In this document: positions 5,241-5,882 of the stretch, one piece after another
Layout of the letters: every line of letters starts with the position of its first letter
How positions within the stretch are numbered: position 1 is the stretch's first letter
Origin: Microcaldota archaeon
GTDB taxonomy: Archaea > Micrarchaeota > Micrarchaeia > Micrarchaeales > Micrarchaeaceae
Direction of reading: 5' to 3'
Length of the DNA: 5,882 nucleotides
NCBI GenBank assembly: GCA_021828345.1
Contig: JAJZJI010000080.1
Coordinates: 1-5,882 of the forward strand
Notes under the pieces: generated by a model
The model's input: only the letters and a program-made list of their open reading frames with translations
The model's database searches: none
Told to the model about the DNA's origin: nothing
Program-made: the position numbers and the translations under genes

Positions 5241-5882
5241 TCAATAATTATTCAATGCAGAATTTAATTCCTCTCCATCTATATTAATTCTGTATTTTGA
5301 CATTATCATCTTTTTTAATAATTCTTTATTAATATTAGGATTATCTGTAGTAAATTTAGCTATTATATCATGTAATTTTTTTCCCGATATCCTTGCAAGA
5401 GAATACTCTTTTATTATATCCGAAATTTTTTTATTCTTGTTATTTGCGCAAATTTTTAATATTTCATCGATAGCCTGTTTAGTTATATGTCCATTTGATA
5501 GTTCTAAAAATATCTCAATGATAATTTCATCCCCAATCGAATTCACATTCACTTTATTTCTTTCTAACTCCTTAAATTTCTGAAGCAATACATTTGCGGC
5601 AAATTTAAGATTGTCGTAATTACTTTCTCTTATTTTTTTGTATAATGCATATCTTGGTGATAATAACATATTTTTTGCAAGTTCTTTATTAGACAATTCT
5701 TGCTCTAGGTGTTTTAATGCATCCTCCATTTTTGGCATGGCCATTTCTGCACTTTCAATTATTTCATTTGTTATATCTATCGGTTCTATATCGGTTTCAG
5801 GATACATTCTTGAACCTCCTGGTAATGGTCTTATAAAGGTTGTAATAAAACGTTCATCATTTATGGCATTTCTTGTCTCTTC
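5241..5882 (-). CDS. gatE: Glu-tRNA(Gln) amidotransferase subunit E, C-terminal part (N-terminus outside window)
   Basis: With GatD, GatE forms the archaeal amidotransferase that converts Glu-tRNA(Gln) to Gln-tRNA(Gln) using ammonia released from an amide donor. The frame is open to the window edge, giving 213 visible residues (full-length proteins are about 600). The visible start EETRNA, then RPLPGGSRMYPETDI (visible residues 18-32), is the signature found in GatE after its inserted AspRS-like domain. Next come the helical domain and the YqeY-like tail that contacts tRNA, ending in MIMSKYRINIDGEELNSAL, the counterpart of the usual MG...RGKVDGKLV..L ending. The Met codon at 5807 is internal, not a start: conserved sequence continues upstream of it. 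The protein ends with TGA at 5243-5241. The tail diverges from the remembered consensus (KYRINIDG for LRGKVDG), consistent with a fast-evolving AT-rich genome. Confidence 0.94.
   Translation of the reverse strand, partial: EETRNAINDERFITTFIRPLPGGSRMYPETDIEPIDITNEIIESAEMAMPKMEDALKHLEQELSNKELAKNMLLSPRYALYKKIRESNYDNLKFAANVLLQKFKELERNKVNVNSIGDEIIIEIFLELSNGHITKQAIDEILKICANNKNKKISDIIKEYSLARISGKKLHDIIAKFTTDNPNINKELLKKMIMSKYRINIDGEELNSALNNY

Noticed and set aside
5241..5807. Treating the Met at 5807 as the start of a separate 188-residue gene
   Set aside because: The frame continues upstream to the window edge with conserved GatE sequence (EETR, RPLPGG), and this Met is part of the RMYPETD motif.
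1..5882. Search for CRISPR arrays, insertion sequences, tRNA/rRNA genes, toxin-antitoxin or defence genes
   Set aside because: No spaced direct repeats, transposase motifs, tRNA-like cloverleaf or effector domains were seen; nearly all sequence belongs to core-type genes.

Overview
The window looks like ordinary chromosomal DNA from an AT-rich archaeon (roughly a third G+C by eye, with heavy use of ATA and other A/T-ending codons). Four lines of evidence point to Archaea: a partial archaeal histone, the archaea-only Glu-tRNA(Gln) amidotransferase subunit GatE, a DUF2070 membrane protein (a family I know only from archaea), and TATA-type promoters with GGTG/GAGG ribosome-binding sites and some very short leaders. 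Small gaps, a small histone and strong AT bias would suit a DPANN-type lineage such as Micrarchaeota or Parvarchaeota. That placement is a guess; the sequence alone does not settle it.

Layout. Positions 1-167 (minus) hold the first 55 codons of a histone cut by the window edge. A compact divergent promoter with a CTAATC/GATTAG palindrome (about 190-250) separates it from nfo (258-1127, plus), a complete endonuclease IV. nfo converges on a polytopic dolichol-kinase-like CTP-dependent lipid kinase (1152-2099, minus), with a 24-base A/T-run terminator region between them. A 216-base AT-rich divergent promoter region (2100-2315) with inverted repeats leads to uppS (2316-3029, plus), a cis-prenyltransferase. 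Twelve bases later begins a 619-residue DUF2070 membrane protein (3042-4901, plus). That gene converges, with a 5-base gap, on a small charged helical protein of unknown function (4907-5155, minus). The right end (5241-5882, minus) is the C-terminal 213 residues of GatE. No gap without a gene exceeds 300 bases.

How the genes fit together. The kinase, cis-prenyltransferase and DUF2070 genes form a coherent membrane-lipid neighbourhood. UppS-type enzymes build the polyprenyl diphosphate that becomes dolichol or polyprenyl phosphate, and the COG0170-type kinase phosphorylates a long-chain lipid alcohol such as dolichol. The DUF2070 protein, probably co-transcribed with uppS, is a plausible but unproven partner. 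It carries a conserved-looking set of His/Asp/Asn motifs in a large soluble domain that could be a metal site. Histone and nfo are chromatin and base-excision-repair genes sharing one promoter region. GatE makes Gln-tRNA(Gln) by the indirect route. I found no phage, transposon, CRISPR, toxin-antitoxin or defence system. The most interesting leads are substitutions at usually conserved positions in UppS and the kinase, the uncharacterised DUF2070 domain, and the palindrome in the histone/nfo promoter.
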